The notes under the pieces: generated by a model | What the model was told of the DNA's origin: nothing | What the model saw: only the letters and a program-made list of their open reading frames with translations | Database searches by the model: none | Assembly: GCA_031289055.1 (NCBI GenBank) | Contig: JAITQE010000026.1 | Coordinates: 37,887 to 101,886, forward strand | Source of the DNA: Candidatus Endomicrobiellum porotermitis | GTDB taxonomy: Bacteria > Elusimicrobiota > Endomicrobiia > Endomicrobiales > Endomicrobiaceae | Length of the DNA: 64,000 nt | Direction: 5' to 3' | In this document: in pieces, positions 7,870-15,610 of the stretch | Numbering within the stretch: the first letter of the stretch is position 1 | Layout: every line of letters starts with the position of its first letter | Made by a program: the position numbers and the translations under genes

Positions 7870-8646
7870 ATGAAAAAAGATAACAGTAAAATATTAAAAA
7901 GCACTCTTATGGTGATGACGTTAAGTTTGTTTGTTTTTGTTGCTGAAGGGCAAGCTCAGCTTCTGCAGAGACTATCCTCTCATATCTCCGCCGGCAGAGT
8001 CTTTAAAAATCTTCTTACACCAGTTAGGGGAGCCGAACCGTTGATCCCGATTAGGGGACTAGCCGAACCATTGATCCCGCAACTGCCACTATATGGTAAA
8101 TCAGTTGGCACATTACAAGAAAATACCATAGGCGGCTTGGAAGGAGTAGTAGACTTACGGCGACAACTAAGGCAATTAGAGGAAGTAAGAGCGCAAAATG
8201 CCATAAGTTTGGCAACAGTAACCCAAGAGAAAGAACAACAAAGAGCAGAAGTAGCGCGGTTACAAGAAGAATTAAAGCAAGTAAGAGCAAAAAGTGACGC
8301 GCAAGTAACCCAAGAGAAAGAACAGAAAAGAGCAGAAGTAGCGCGGTTACAACAACAAGTAGAAGAAGAAAGAGGAAGTCAAGTAGCAAGAACAAACAGA
8401 TTTAAGATGTTAGGATGCAAATTGGCGACTATGTTAGGAATATCAAAAGTAGCGAACATGGAATTACGTAAACAAATTAACGAAATGGAACTACAAAACG
8501 ATGATATGCAATCAAAAATATCAAAAGTAGTTAGGATTGCGTGGGAAGAAGTATCGCGCTTGGAAGGGATAATAGCAGAAAAAGACGCTCAAATTTCGCA
8601 ACTAAGAGAGGGGGGGGGGATTGAGGATAGAGAAAAGAAAAAGTGA
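7870..8646 (+). CDS. Secreted coiled-coil protein with internal repeats
   Basis: Unrecognised. A 258-aa protein with a basic N-terminus, hydrophobic core and AEGQAQ-like signal-peptidase site near residue 28-30. A proline-containing segment carries two copies of AEPLIP. A long heptad coiled coil (about 90-250) includes a duplicated 29-residue unit built on QEKEQ.RAEVARLQ. A ten-G run (8610-8619) encodes GGG just before the Lys-rich C terminus EDREKKK, so slippage would swap the last ten or so residues. It is the first gene of a four-gene same-strand cluster, and its stop overlaps the leader of the next gene. Export to the periplasm, surface or host is likely. Function unknown. Confidence 0.75.
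   Translation: MKKDNSKILKSTLMVMTLSLFVFVAEGQAQLLQRLSSHISAGRVFKNLLTPVRGAEPLIPIRGLAEPLIPQLPLYGKSVGTLQENTIGGLEGVVDLRRQLRQLEEVRAQNAISLATVTQEKEQQRAEVARLQEELKQVRAKSDAQVTQEKEQKRAEVARLQQQVEEERGSQVARTNRFKMLGCKLATMLGISKVANMELRKQINEMELQNDDMQSKISKVVRIAWEEVSRLEGIIAEKDAQISQLREGGGIEDREKKK
8031..8079 (+). repeat. 30-bp-period direct repeat in the secreted coiled-coil gene
   Basis: A 19-bp unit beginning agccgaacc occurs at 8031-8049 and again at 8061-8079 with one mismatch. Each copy encodes AEPLIP in the same frame, so the repeat is a coding duplication kept in register. Confidence 0.85.
8218..8352 (+). repeat. 87-bp-period coding repeat (29 residues)
   Basis: A 48-bp unit at 8218-8265 recurs at 8305-8352 with two mismatches. 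Both encode VTQEKEQ(Q/K)RAEVARLQ. The low divergence points to a recent in-frame duplication that lengthens the coiled coil. Confidence 0.88.
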
Positions 8647-8657
8647 AGGATATTAAA

Positions 8658-9143
8658 ATGTTAAAAAAATTAATAAGTTTGGTCGTAGTTTTTACTATGT
8701 TGGTTTCAGTAAGCGGTAGAGTAATGGCGGAGGCGTTGCTTGATGAAGATGAGCAAGATATTCAAGATATTATTGAAGAAGCAAGAATAGTATTACAAGG
8801 AAATAAAAATAGGTCGGAGTTTAGTAAAAGTGAGATAGAGACTATTGAAAGAGCAATTGAAAGAGCAAGATTATTATTATTGCAAAGAAAAAAGTTTAGT
8901 GAATTTAGTGAAAAGATTACTAAAAGGGCAGGAATATTGCCAGAAAAGGAGACTTCTTTTATAGGGAAAATGATGACGGTATTGTCAAAATTTGAAAATG
9001 TTCTTTCAAAGCTTGCTAGTATGGTAGATAGTATCGTGACCGTATATGGTGGCCTCAAAGATTTAATATTGGGCGCTAAAGGAGCGTCTTTAGAAAGTTA
9101 TAGATCGAAATTATCTAAAGAAATAAAGAAAGAGGGAGAGTGA
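8658..9143 (+). CDS. Small secreted helical protein
   Basis: Unrecognised 161-aa protein. ATG 8658 follows AAGGA (8646-8650) by 7 nt, preferred to the in-frame GTG 8643. The signal peptide MLKKLISLVVVFTMLVSVSGRVMA ends in an Ala-rich cleavage site, similar in layout to the leaders of the two following proteins. The mature part is acidic then basic, predicted all-helical, with a hydrophobic segment about residues 100-135 (FENVLSKLASMVDSIVTVYGGLKDLILG) and a charged tail. It begins 11 nt after the stop of the preceding gene, consistent with co-translation. Confidence 0.7.
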   Translation: MLKKLISLVVVFTMLVSVSGRVMAEALLDEDEQDIQDIIEEARIVLQGNKNRSEFSKSEIETIERAIERARLLLLQRKKFSEFSEKITKRAGILPEKETSFIGKMMTVLSKFENVLSKLASMVDSIVTVYGGLKDLILGAKGASLESYRSKLSKEIKKEGE

Positions 9144-9146
9144 CAC

Positions 9147-9692
9147 ATGAAAAAGATAGTAAGTTTAGTAATGGCGTTAACATTGTTATGTTCGCCGCTG
9201 GAAAGAGTTTTTGCTGCGGTTACGACGGGAACGGGAATAATTAATTCAGAAAAAGCGAAAGAGTTTCAAGTTCAAGATTTTCATAGTCTGAGTCTGATAG
9301 CAGAAAACAAAAAGTGTGAAGAAGAGGCTAAAAAGAAAAAAGAAATGGAAAATGAAAGTTGGGGTGATTGGTTCGGAAAAAATAAGTCCACGGTGATTAA
9401 AACTGTATTTTGTATTGAGGGGGTGTCGATCTTAATGAGTTCTTATGCAGGGTTTAATTCTGGATGTTTAGAATATAACTTGCATATTGATCAAATGATA
9501 GAAGAAGAACTCGAAGTACGACCTCATCATCAAAATAATCAAATAGGGTGGGGTATAAGATTAAGATCCATGGTCGCAAATTGGGCAATGGACATGGTGT
9601 TGGATACAGCATGGGCTTATGTGAAAAATTTTGTGACTAAAACAGGAACAATAGTAGCAGCAGTAACTACAGTAAGGAACTGGTTAGTATAG
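9147..9692 (+). CDS. Small secreted protein sharing a signal-peptide module
   Basis: Unrecognised 181-aa protein. Leader MKKIVSLVMALTLLCSPLERVFA is nearly identical, at DNA level too, to that of the next gene, while the mature parts differ completely. The mature protein has three Cys residues (in NKKCEEE, VFCIEG and SGCLEY), a Lys/Glu-rich stretch, a hydrophobic patch TVFCIEGVSILMSSYAGF and a C-terminal hydrophobic region around WAMDMVLDTAWAYV. The start has GGGAGAG 6 nt upstream and follows the previous stop by only 3 nt. Export is likely, role unknown. Confidence 0.7.
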   Translation: MKKIVSLVMALTLLCSPLERVFAAVTTGTGIINSEKAKEFQVQDFHSLSLIAENKKCEEEAKKKKEMENESWGDWFGKNKSTVIKTVFCIEGVSILMSSYAGFNSGCLEYNLHIDQMIEEELEVRPHHQNNQIGWGIRLRSMVANWAMDMVLDTAWAYVKNFVTKTGTIVAAVTTVRNWLV

Positions 9693-9754
9693 CGTAGCGA
9701 ACTTGTTTGGAAGTAATATTAGCTTTATCTACCATAAGAGGAGGAAGAAGATAT

Positions 9755-10156
9755 ATGAAAAGCATGTTAAGTTTGGTAATAGCGTTAGCGTTGTTATGTT
9801 CGCCGCTGGAAGGAGTTTTTGCGCAAGAACAAGAAAATAAGACTTTTTTTGAAAGACATACAATAACGTGTCTTTTTGGTTGCGTTGTTGTCCTAGTTGC
9901 TCCAAATGTATTAGCTTTTTATACTTTTAAGTCCCGAGGCTGGATTTATGCAGCGAGTACTGAACAGGGTAGAGCGAAGGAAGGTCGTCTCGCCGAGATA
10001 CGCGAGACGAGACGGGCGAGAGAGCTAAGAGAGCGACAACTCGAGGAGGTAGCGGCGAGGAGAAGCACAGTACTAAAAAGAGTGGCAACGGCGGGAGTAG
10101 GAGTGCTGGGATTGATTGGAGGAGGAATTTATTATCTGACGGGGGGAATTCGTTGA
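9755..10156 (+). CDS. Small secreted/membrane protein sharing a signal-peptide module
   Basis: Unrecognised 133-aa protein. ATG 9755 is 10 nt after GGAGG (9740-9744), chosen over an upstream in-frame start at 9707 that would precede a second, unneeded leader. Leader MKSMLSLVIALALLCSPLEGVFA matches the previous gene. Mature part: a hydrophobic helix (ITCLFGCVVVLVAPNVLAFY), an Arg/Glu-rich charged helix, then a glycine-rich TM-like helix (AGVGVLGLIGGGIYYLTG) at the C terminus. The Arg-rich part is locally GC-richer than its neighbours. Last gene of the cluster. Confidence 0.68.
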   Translation: MKSMLSLVIALALLCSPLEGVFAQEQENKTFFERHTITCLFGCVVVLVAPNVLAFYTFKSRGWIYAASTEQGRAKEGRLAEIRETRRARELRERQLEEVAARRSTVLKRVATAGVGVLGLIGGGIYYLTGGIR

Positions 10157-10168
10157 CTGACAGGATTT

Positions 10169-10395
10169 TTACGCTCCTTTTAAAAAACTGTGAAGAAGTC
10201 TTTTTAAGACTTCTTCACAAGCAAATTGACGTTTTGTTAAACTAAAGTCTTGCGTGTTTACAATAATCATAACAGGAAGTTTGTCGCCTTTAATAAAATT
10301 TAAAATCCTCTCTGTATTTCCATTTTACCACACCGCAAAAAGAAACTCCTTTATCCGTTTCTTTGCGCCGCTGCCGCTGCGAGTCGTCGTCGTTC
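10169..10395 (-). pseudogene. Unidentified relic downstream of engB
   Basis: On the minus strand a coherent C-terminal frame reads GNTERILNFIKGDKLPVMII, then VNTQDFSLTKRQF, and ends FLKGA at 10169. The same frame continues upstream past one TAA into KKRIKEFLFAVW. The residue usage is clearly protein-like and it lies in the same direction as the engB block, so it looks like the tail of the operon's former last gene. I cannot name the family. Confidence 0.4.
10182..10219 (-). terminator. Intrinsic terminator for the long minus-strand block
   Basis: A perfect 12-bp inverted repeat (tgtgaagaagtc 10189-10200 and its complement 10208-10219) with a 7-nt loop. Read on the minus strand the hairpin is followed by six U (10187-10182). 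It lies after engB and inside the relic's 3' end. Convergent + strand transcription from the secreted cluster would also meet it, but with no U tract on that side. Confidence 0.75.
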
Positions 10396-10440
10396 ATTCA
10401 GTATCTCAGCGAGAATTCTATCTTAAGTTTTAGGATACGT

Positions 10441-11028
10441 TCAACCCCAACAATTTAGAAATTTCCCGACGTCAGTTTGAAGATTGTCAAACCCTCGCTT
10501 GTTTTTTGCGCTTACAGCAAATGTATTAGATTCGCCTATGCCGAAGTATTGTACGACTTTATTTTGTATTTCGTCTTGCGAAATATCTCTTGGCAGTTTA
10601 TCGCACTTATTAGCAACAATTTTAAAAGAAATATTATGTTCGTCTAGCCAATATGCCATATTAAAATCTAATTCTGTCGGACCGACAAAAGCGTCTATAA
10701 TTATATAAACCCTCTTCTTGCTTTTTCTTAAGATTATACAATCTTCTATCATTCTGTTCCAGAGGTTTTTCTCTTGAGGGTCTACTCTTGCAAAACCATA
10801 TCCCGGCAAATCTATTATCCACTTTTTCATGGCTGCGCTATAAATATTTATGCTTCTAGTGCGTCCCGGAGTTTTTGAAGTTCTAGCCAAATTTTTTTGG
10901 GAACACAAAGCGTTTATAACGCTGCTTTTACCTACGTTAGACCTGCCGGATAAAATAACCTCAGCCATACTTTGCGGAAGCAGTTTGGCGTTTGATTCTG
11001 CTCTAAAAAATACCGTCTTTTCAAGCAT
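10441..11028 (-). CDS. engB: Ribosome biogenesis GTPase EngB/YsxC
   Basis: TRAFAC GTPase required for 50S assembly and often linked to division. G1 is SGRSNVGKSS (residues 28-37). The switch-I Thr lies in SKTPGRT, G3 is DLPGYGFA, G4 is NKCDK and G5 is VSAKNKRG. Length of 195 aa is typical. It is the last intact gene of the minus block, starting 1 nt after the stop of the YccA-like gene. Confidence 0.96.
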   Translation of the reverse strand: MLEKTVFFRAESNAKLLPQSMAEVILSGRSNVGKSSVINALCSQKNLARTSKTPGRTRSINIYSAAMKKWIIDLPGYGFARVDPQEKNLWNRMIEDCIILRKSKKRVYIIIDAFVGPTELDFNMAYWLDEHNISFKIVANKCDKLPRDISQDEIQNKVVQYFGIGESNTFAVSAKNKRGFDNLQTDVGKFLNCWG

Positions 11029-11029
11029 T

Positions 11030-11740
11030 TTAATTTCTCATCCTCAACAAAAGCCTTAGTATTTCAAGATAAAGCCAAACAAGCGTTACCATTAAAGCAA
11101 AAGAGCCGTACCATTCCATATATTTGGGCGCTCCGCGCTGCGCGCCGCGTTCAATTAAGTCAAAATCTATAATGAGATTTAAAGCGGCAACGGCAACTAT
11201 TATAAGACTAACTACCATGCCAAGACTAGAAGAATCTGCCAAAAATCTAAATCCCCTTGCGCCGAAAGCGCTCATAAGCAAATCTATAAGATATGCTAAA
11301 GCTATTGCAAAAGTTGAAAGTATAACGACTTTTTTAAACCTTGGCGTGGCTTTAAGCATACCGGTTTTATAAGCGGCAAGCATACAAAACAAAACGCACG
11401 TTGTTAAAAGAACAGCGCTTATGACAATGCCGGGGTGCGATTTCTCAAAATAAACGGAAATTACTCCCAAAACAAGTCCCTCGCAAACAGCGTATATTGG
11501 CGATAAAAACGGCGATAAAGCCATTTTAAAAGCAGTGATTATTGCCAAAACAAAAGCTCCCAGCAATATTGGAACAACTAGCGGCATTATAATGGCAGGG
11601 TGAGTCCAAGAATAAAATGCGCCGGCTGCAAGCAAAACCCACAAAATTATACTCTTGTTTATGGTCCCGGACGTCGTCATAACGTCTGCGTTCCTGACAG
11701 GCGTTTGAAAAGCGCTGTCCTTTAAAAGCGGATTACTCAT
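11030..11740 (-). CDS. Bax inhibitor-1/YccA-family membrane protein
   Basis: 236 aa with seven hydrophobic segments. The N-terminal MSNPLLKDSAF and the pattern of the later helices (PIYAVCEGLVLGVIS, then LNLIIDFDLIERGA with paired acidic residues, and a C-terminal LYLEILRLL) fit the Bax1-I subgroup found in bacteria. These proteins are proposed pH-sensitive leak channels, and YccA in E. coli modulates FtsH. It lies between a Nudix gene and engB with almost no spacing. Physiological role here unknown. Confidence 0.8.
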   Translation of the reverse strand: MSNPLLKDSAFQTPVRNADVMTTSGTINKSIILWVLLAAGAFYSWTHPAIIMPLVVPILLGAFVLAIITAFKMALSPFLSPIYAVCEGLVLGVISVYFEKSHPGIVISAVLLTTCVLFCMLAAYKTGMLKATPRFKKVVILSTFAIALAYLIDLLMSAFGARGFRFLADSSSLGMVVSLIIVAVAALNLIIDFDLIERGAQRGAPKYMEWYGSFALMVTLVWLYLEILRLLLRMRN

Positions 11741-11742
11741 AA

Positions 11743-12180
11743 CTATCCTCCAATAATTTTATCGTAAGCTAATTTTATAATTTTCTTTTGATTGTCAAAA
11801 GAAAGAAGCTCTTTGGCTTTTTTTATATCCGCCCATTCTAGTTTTAGTATTTCATTCTCATCAAAACTCAAAGCGTCTTCTAAAGCCGTAGCAAGAAAGT
11901 AAACCGAACGCTTTTCAACCAAGCGTCTTTTGGTTTTATTTATGGCGTCGGCGATTAGATAGACGTCTTCTTGTCTGAAATTTTCAATAAATTTAACTTT
12001 TTTTATTCCCGTTTCTTCAAAAATTTCTCTGGTTGCGGTTTCAGTTTCGCTCTCGCCGTTTTCAACATGTCCTTTTGGAAAACCCCACATAGCGCTTCTC
12101 TTAGAATTGACGAGTAAAAAAACAGGCGCGCCCTTTTGCATCTTATAAACTACGGCCCCGCAGGAAGTTTCTTTGAGCAT
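11743..12180 (-). CDS. Nudix hydrolase, Ap4A/dinucleoside polyphosphate type
   Basis: 145 aa. The full Nudix box, GFPKGHVENGES...REIFEETGI, is intact, with the metal-binding REx2EE. The opening KETSCGAVVYK and the Trp-Gly-Phe-Pro-Lys-Gly arrangement are like bis(5'-nucleosyl)-tetraphosphatases, which remove alarmone-like dinucleotides. Its ATG abuts the ptsI stop, so it belongs to the PTS operon. Substrate is an inference. Confidence 0.82.
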   Translation of the reverse strand: MLKETSCGAVVYKMQKGAPVFLLVNSKRSAMWGFPKGHVENGESETETATREIFEETGIKKVKFIENFRQEDVYLIADAINKTKRRLVEKRSVYFLATALEDALSFDENEILKLEWADIKKAKELLSFDNQKKIIKLAYDKIIGG

Positions 12181-13926
12181 TTATCCTTCTTGTTTCGTAA
12201 ACAATTCAATCTCTTTTAAAATTGACTTACTGTCTTCTAGTTTTAAAACTTTATCAGCCATAGCGTTACAATCCGCAAAGGAAATACTTCTTATTATTTT
12301 TTTAATCGGCGCAATTTGCATCGGCGACACGCTGAATTCATCAAGCCCCATACCTAAAATAATAGGTGTAAATTTTGGATCGCCAGCCATTTCTCCGCAC
12401 ATGGCGACTTTTATTCCAGCTTTATGCCCTTCGTCAACAATACGTTTTATAAACCTCAAAATTGCCGGATGCATAGGGTCGTATAAATATGCGACATTTT
12501 CGTTAACTCTGTCCACCGCCAGCGTATATTGTATCAAATCATTGGTTCCTATTGATACAAAATCCACTTCTTTCGCTATGGAATCAATCACCGCCACAGC
12601 CGACGGCACTTCTATCATGGCTCCAACTTCCATATTTTCATCAAACTTTATGTTTTCTTTTCCTAAATCTTCCTTTACTTTGTCAAGAATAGCATTTGCC
12701 GCCCTTAACTCTTCAAGCCCTGAAATCATTGGATACATCAATTTTACTTTTCCTAAAACAGAGGACCTTAAGATAGCTCTCAACTGGCTTACAAATATTT
12801 CTGGATACTTAAGACACAATCTTATGGCTCTTAAGCCTAAAAACGGATTAGATTCGCTGCCAAGATTTAACAACCCCATTTTGGCAAGTTTGTCGCCGCC
12901 CAAGTCAAACGTCCTTATTGTCGCGGCATAAGGCAGCATTTGCTGCGCTACTTTAGAATATATATCAAAATGTTCCTGTTCCGTAGGAATAGAATCGCGA
13001 TTTAAATATATTACTTCCGTTCTGTAGAGACCTACGCCCGACGCTCCGTTATTCAAAATAATCGGCACTTCATCAAAATGATCAATATTGGCAAAAACAA
13101 AAACTTCATGTTTATCTGCAGTTTCCGCAGTTAAACTTTTAAGCTTTTTGGATTCTTTTGCGTCTGCCAATTGCAAAATATATTTATTTTTGTAATGTAG
13201 TAGTGTTTTTTGAGAAGGATTTAATATAACTTCGACTTTATCGCCGTCAACTATTATTTCTTCGCCAGTTTTAACAAGCGAAGATATATTTTTAAGCCCT
13301 AGTACGGCGGGCATGGCAAGACCTTGAGCGATAATTGCCGTATGGGAAGTCTTGCCGCCTATATCCGTAGCGAAGCCTGAAATCTTCTTCCCTCTTACAG
13401 ATACGGTGTCGGCCGGAGTCAAATTGTGCGCGATGATAATAGAACCTTCGTCTAGTTTTGCAAGATTTTTTTCTTTCTTGCCAAGAAGATTTGTAAGAAT
13501 TTTCTTGCCTACAGCTTGAATATCAACTTTTCTTTCTTTAAAAAAATCGTCGTCCATATTCTCAAAAGAACGAACAATCTTATAAAGAACTTTAAAAAGA
13601 GCATATTCGGCATTGACTCCGTCGTTGATAAGTTTATACACGTCTTCTCTTAACGTAGGATCATCTAAAATCAAAATATGTACATTTGCTATATCGGCAT
13701 AATTTTTTCCGAGGACGTCGTTAATTTTACCGTACGCAACCTTGAATTCGCTTCTACTTTTCTCTATAGCCTCGTCAAAACGTTTTCTTTCAGCTTCTCT
13801 AAAAGATTTGGGAATTTCTTTGCGAACGAAATGAAAATCTTCTTCTTCAAGAAGAAAAACTTTCCCTATGGCAATACCCGGAGCTGCGGCAATTCCTTTT
13901 AAAATTATATCTTTATCAACGAACAT
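12181..13926 (-). CDS. ptsI: PTS enzyme I (phosphoenolpyruvate-protein phosphotransferase)
   Basis: Takes phosphate from PEP and passes it to HPr. The N-terminal HPr-binding and phospho-His domain holds GGKTSHTAIIAQGLAMPAVLG with His about residue 195. The C-terminal PEP-binding barrel has YRTEVIYLNR, RTFDLGGDK, NPFLGLRAIR, MYPMIS, GAMIEVPSA, SIGTNDLIQYTLAVDR and the catalytic Cys of VAMCGEMAGD. 581 aa is full length. GGAGC lies just before ATG 13926 and ptsH ends 8 nt upstream. Confidence 0.97.
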   Translation of the reverse strand: MFVDKDIILKGIAAAPGIAIGKVFLLEEEDFHFVRKEIPKSFREAERKRFDEAIEKSRSEFKVAYGKINDVLGKNYADIANVHILILDDPTLREDVYKLINDGVNAEYALFKVLYKIVRSFENMDDDFFKERKVDIQAVGKKILTNLLGKKEKNLAKLDEGSIIIAHNLTPADTVSVRGKKISGFATDIGGKTSHTAIIAQGLAMPAVLGLKNISSLVKTGEEIIVDGDKVEVILNPSQKTLLHYKNKYILQLADAKESKKLKSLTAETADKHEVFVFANIDHFDEVPIILNNGASGVGLYRTEVIYLNRDSIPTEQEHFDIYSKVAQQMLPYAATIRTFDLGGDKLAKMGLLNLGSESNPFLGLRAIRLCLKYPEIFVSQLRAILRSSVLGKVKLMYPMISGLEELRAANAILDKVKEDLGKENIKFDENMEVGAMIEVPSAVAVIDSIAKEVDFVSIGTNDLIQYTLAVDRVNENVAYLYDPMHPAILRFIKRIVDEGHKAGIKVAMCGEMAGDPKFTPIILGMGLDEFSVSPMQIAPIKKIIRSISFADCNAMADKVLKLEDSKSILKEIELFTKQEG

Positions 13927-13934
13927 GAACGCTC

Positions 13935-14198
13935 CTATTCGCTAAATTTTGAATTGAACAAACTTTCTATGGCGGCGATAGTCTCGCCTTCGTCAGGACC
14001 GTCTACGACGAATTTTAATTCGCTTCCGCAAGCGGCGGCTAACGCCATAACGCCCATTACGCTCTTAGCGTCAACCTCAAAATCATCTTTTAAAATTTTA
14101 ACGCCTGATTGATATTTATTTAGAGTCTGCACGAGAGTCGCCGCAGGTCTTGCATGTAGCCCTGACTTGTTTGAAACAACTATAATCTTTTCTTTCAT
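13935..14198 (-). CDS. ptsH: HPr phosphocarrier protein
   Basis: 87-aa phosphocarrier between enzyme I and the EII complex. His15 is in SGLHARPAA. Ser46 is in DAKSVMGVM, the site for HPr kinase, so control by the hprK gene of the same block is possible. It sits between EIID and ptsI with short spacers, placing general and sugar-specific PTS components in one transcription unit. Confidence 0.97.
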   Translation of the reverse strand: MKEKIIVVSNKSGLHARPAATLVQTLNKYQSGVKILKDDFEVDAKSVMGVMALAAACGSELKFVVDGPDEGETIAAIESLFNSKFSE

Positions 14199-14201
14199 TT
14201 T

Positions 14202-14972
14202 TTATATTCCTAAAACAGACATTATTATACATATAGCTAAAACAGAAAACATAGAAAATAAAGGTCCAAATTTATTAGACGCAAAAAACGATAATAAGAA
14301 AATCGCTATATATGCGAGTAAGTCAATATCGCCTGAATTAAAAAGCCTGCCTTCGCTGCTAAAACCAAAAACAGCCAAATATAGAGAAAAAGCCGCCATA
14401 GCCATTACAAAAACTCCAAAACGAACAGAATCTGACGTTGATTTAAAACGAGCCAAAATTTTCATACTATTGGAAGAATACTTAAAACCTTCGTATAGAA
14501 AACGAATCCTAGTTTTCAACTGCAAGAAATTGTAAAGCGATATGAAAATAATTGGCGCTAAAATAATATATTCTGATCGTCTCTTGGCAAACATAACCAT
14601 TATAAACATGCTTAAAAATGACAACATCGGTCTAAGTTCTCCATAGAAAAAGGGATCGCCTATCGCTGCAAGAGGACCTGCCATATTGCTTTTAACTCTG
14701 TTCATATTGCGTATTGTCTCTTTGCGATTAGCTGGCTCCATTTTAGCTATTTTTTTCTCCATATTGGCAACTATTCCCACTATTATGCCAACCATATACG
14801 GTTGAGAATTAAAGTATCCTACGTGCCTTAAAAGAGCTTCTTTTTTTTCTTTTTCTACAGCGTAAAGTCTGTCAAAAAACGGTCTTAATATGAAAACAAA
14901 ACCTATATTTTGCATTCGCTCGTAATTCCACAATGCCTGCAGAAAAAAACTTCTTATGAAAAGTTTAATCAT
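14202..14972 (-). CDS. PTS mannose/sorbose-family EIID component
   Basis: Membrane component of the mannose-type permease. QALWNYERMQNIGFVFILRP matches the family N-terminal motif (sWNyErmq..G). FNSQPYMVGIIVG, GPLAAIGDPFFYGELRP and the hydrophobic C-terminal half are also typical. 256 aa is slightly shorter than most EIID. It overlaps the EIIC gene by 8 nt. Which sugar is taken up cannot be read directly. Confidence 0.93.
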   Translation of the reverse strand: MIKLFIRSFFLQALWNYERMQNIGFVFILRPFFDRLYAVEKEKKEALLRHVGYFNSQPYMVGIIVGIVANMEKKIAKMEPANRKETIRNMNRVKSNMAGPLAAIGDPFFYGELRPMLSFLSMFIMVMFAKRRSEYIILAPIIFISLYNFLQLKTRIRFLYEGFKYSSNSMKILARFKSTSDSVRFGVFVMAMAAFSLYLAVFGFSSEGRLFNSGDIDLLAYIAIFLLSFFASNKFGPLFSMFSVLAICIIMSVLGI

Positions 14973-15606
14973 TTCCGGAATTCCCCAAAAACAAAACTCT
15001 TATATTGGTCATATTATACGCCACTCCAAAACCTGCCGCTGGAAACAAATACCAAGCCTTTGCCAGCCCGGATAAAACATATTTTGGCAATTCTGCATAA
15101 ATATCGCAAAACAGTTTGCCTCCGATTGCAATAGCAAACAAATAAAACAAAAAAGCTCTTAAGAGAAAGAAAAGTAGTCCTGACCAAATGCCAATTTCTA
15201 TACGCCAAATTTTAGCATCTTTAATACCGTCTTCCACCCAATGCATTATTTTAACGTTAAGCTTCCTTCCCAATATGTCAATCCATCTATACAAATAAGC
15301 AAACGGAATTGCTAAAAGTATGCCTAAAATCGTCGCGTCTTTAAAACCGGGGAAATACGCGCATGTCCAAAAAGTGGATAAAATGCCTATCATTGAAATA
15401 TCTGGAATAACAGCTACTCCCATAGGAACGGTTTTTATCCAAAATAATTCCGATATAATACCTATGCAAAGACCCGTAATTACATCTCCTGCAAAAAAAC
15501 CGATAATCGGAGCGCAAAATATGGGGCGATAAATCATAAACTGTCCGAAAGCCGTTATATCTGCGCTGCAGAAAGCCCCGATAAAAGAAACAAGAAAAAT
15601 ATTCAC
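14965..15606 (-). CDS. PTS mannose/sorbose-family EIIC component
   Basis: 213-aa membrane permease component. Family features are GQFMIYRPIFCAPIIGFFAGD near the start (R-P and G-D of the substrate pathway), GIISELFWIKTVPMG and a run of about six to seven hydrophobic segments. GTG 15606 follows AAGGAA at about 12 nt. It is somewhat short against roughly 250-265 aa for typical EIIC but motifs and gene order are intact. Confidence 0.9.
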   Translation of the reverse strand: MNIFLVSFIGAFCSADITAFGQFMIYRPIFCAPIIGFFAGDVITGLCIGIISELFWIKTVPMGVAVIPDISMIGILSTFWTCAYFPGFKDATILGILLAIPFAYLYRWIDILGRKLNVKIMHWVEDGIKDAKIWRIEIGIWSGLLFFLLRAFLFYLFAIAIGGKLFCDIYAELPKYVLSGLAKAWYLFPAAGFGVAYNMTNIRVLFLGNSGND

Positions 15607-15610
15607 GATT

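Noticed and set aside
7856-7873. Five-codon leader ORF (MTSKK) ending in an ATGA overlap with the secreted coiled-coil gene
   Set aside because: Its ATG directly touches GGAGG with no spacer, so ribosomes should not start there. Probably chance.
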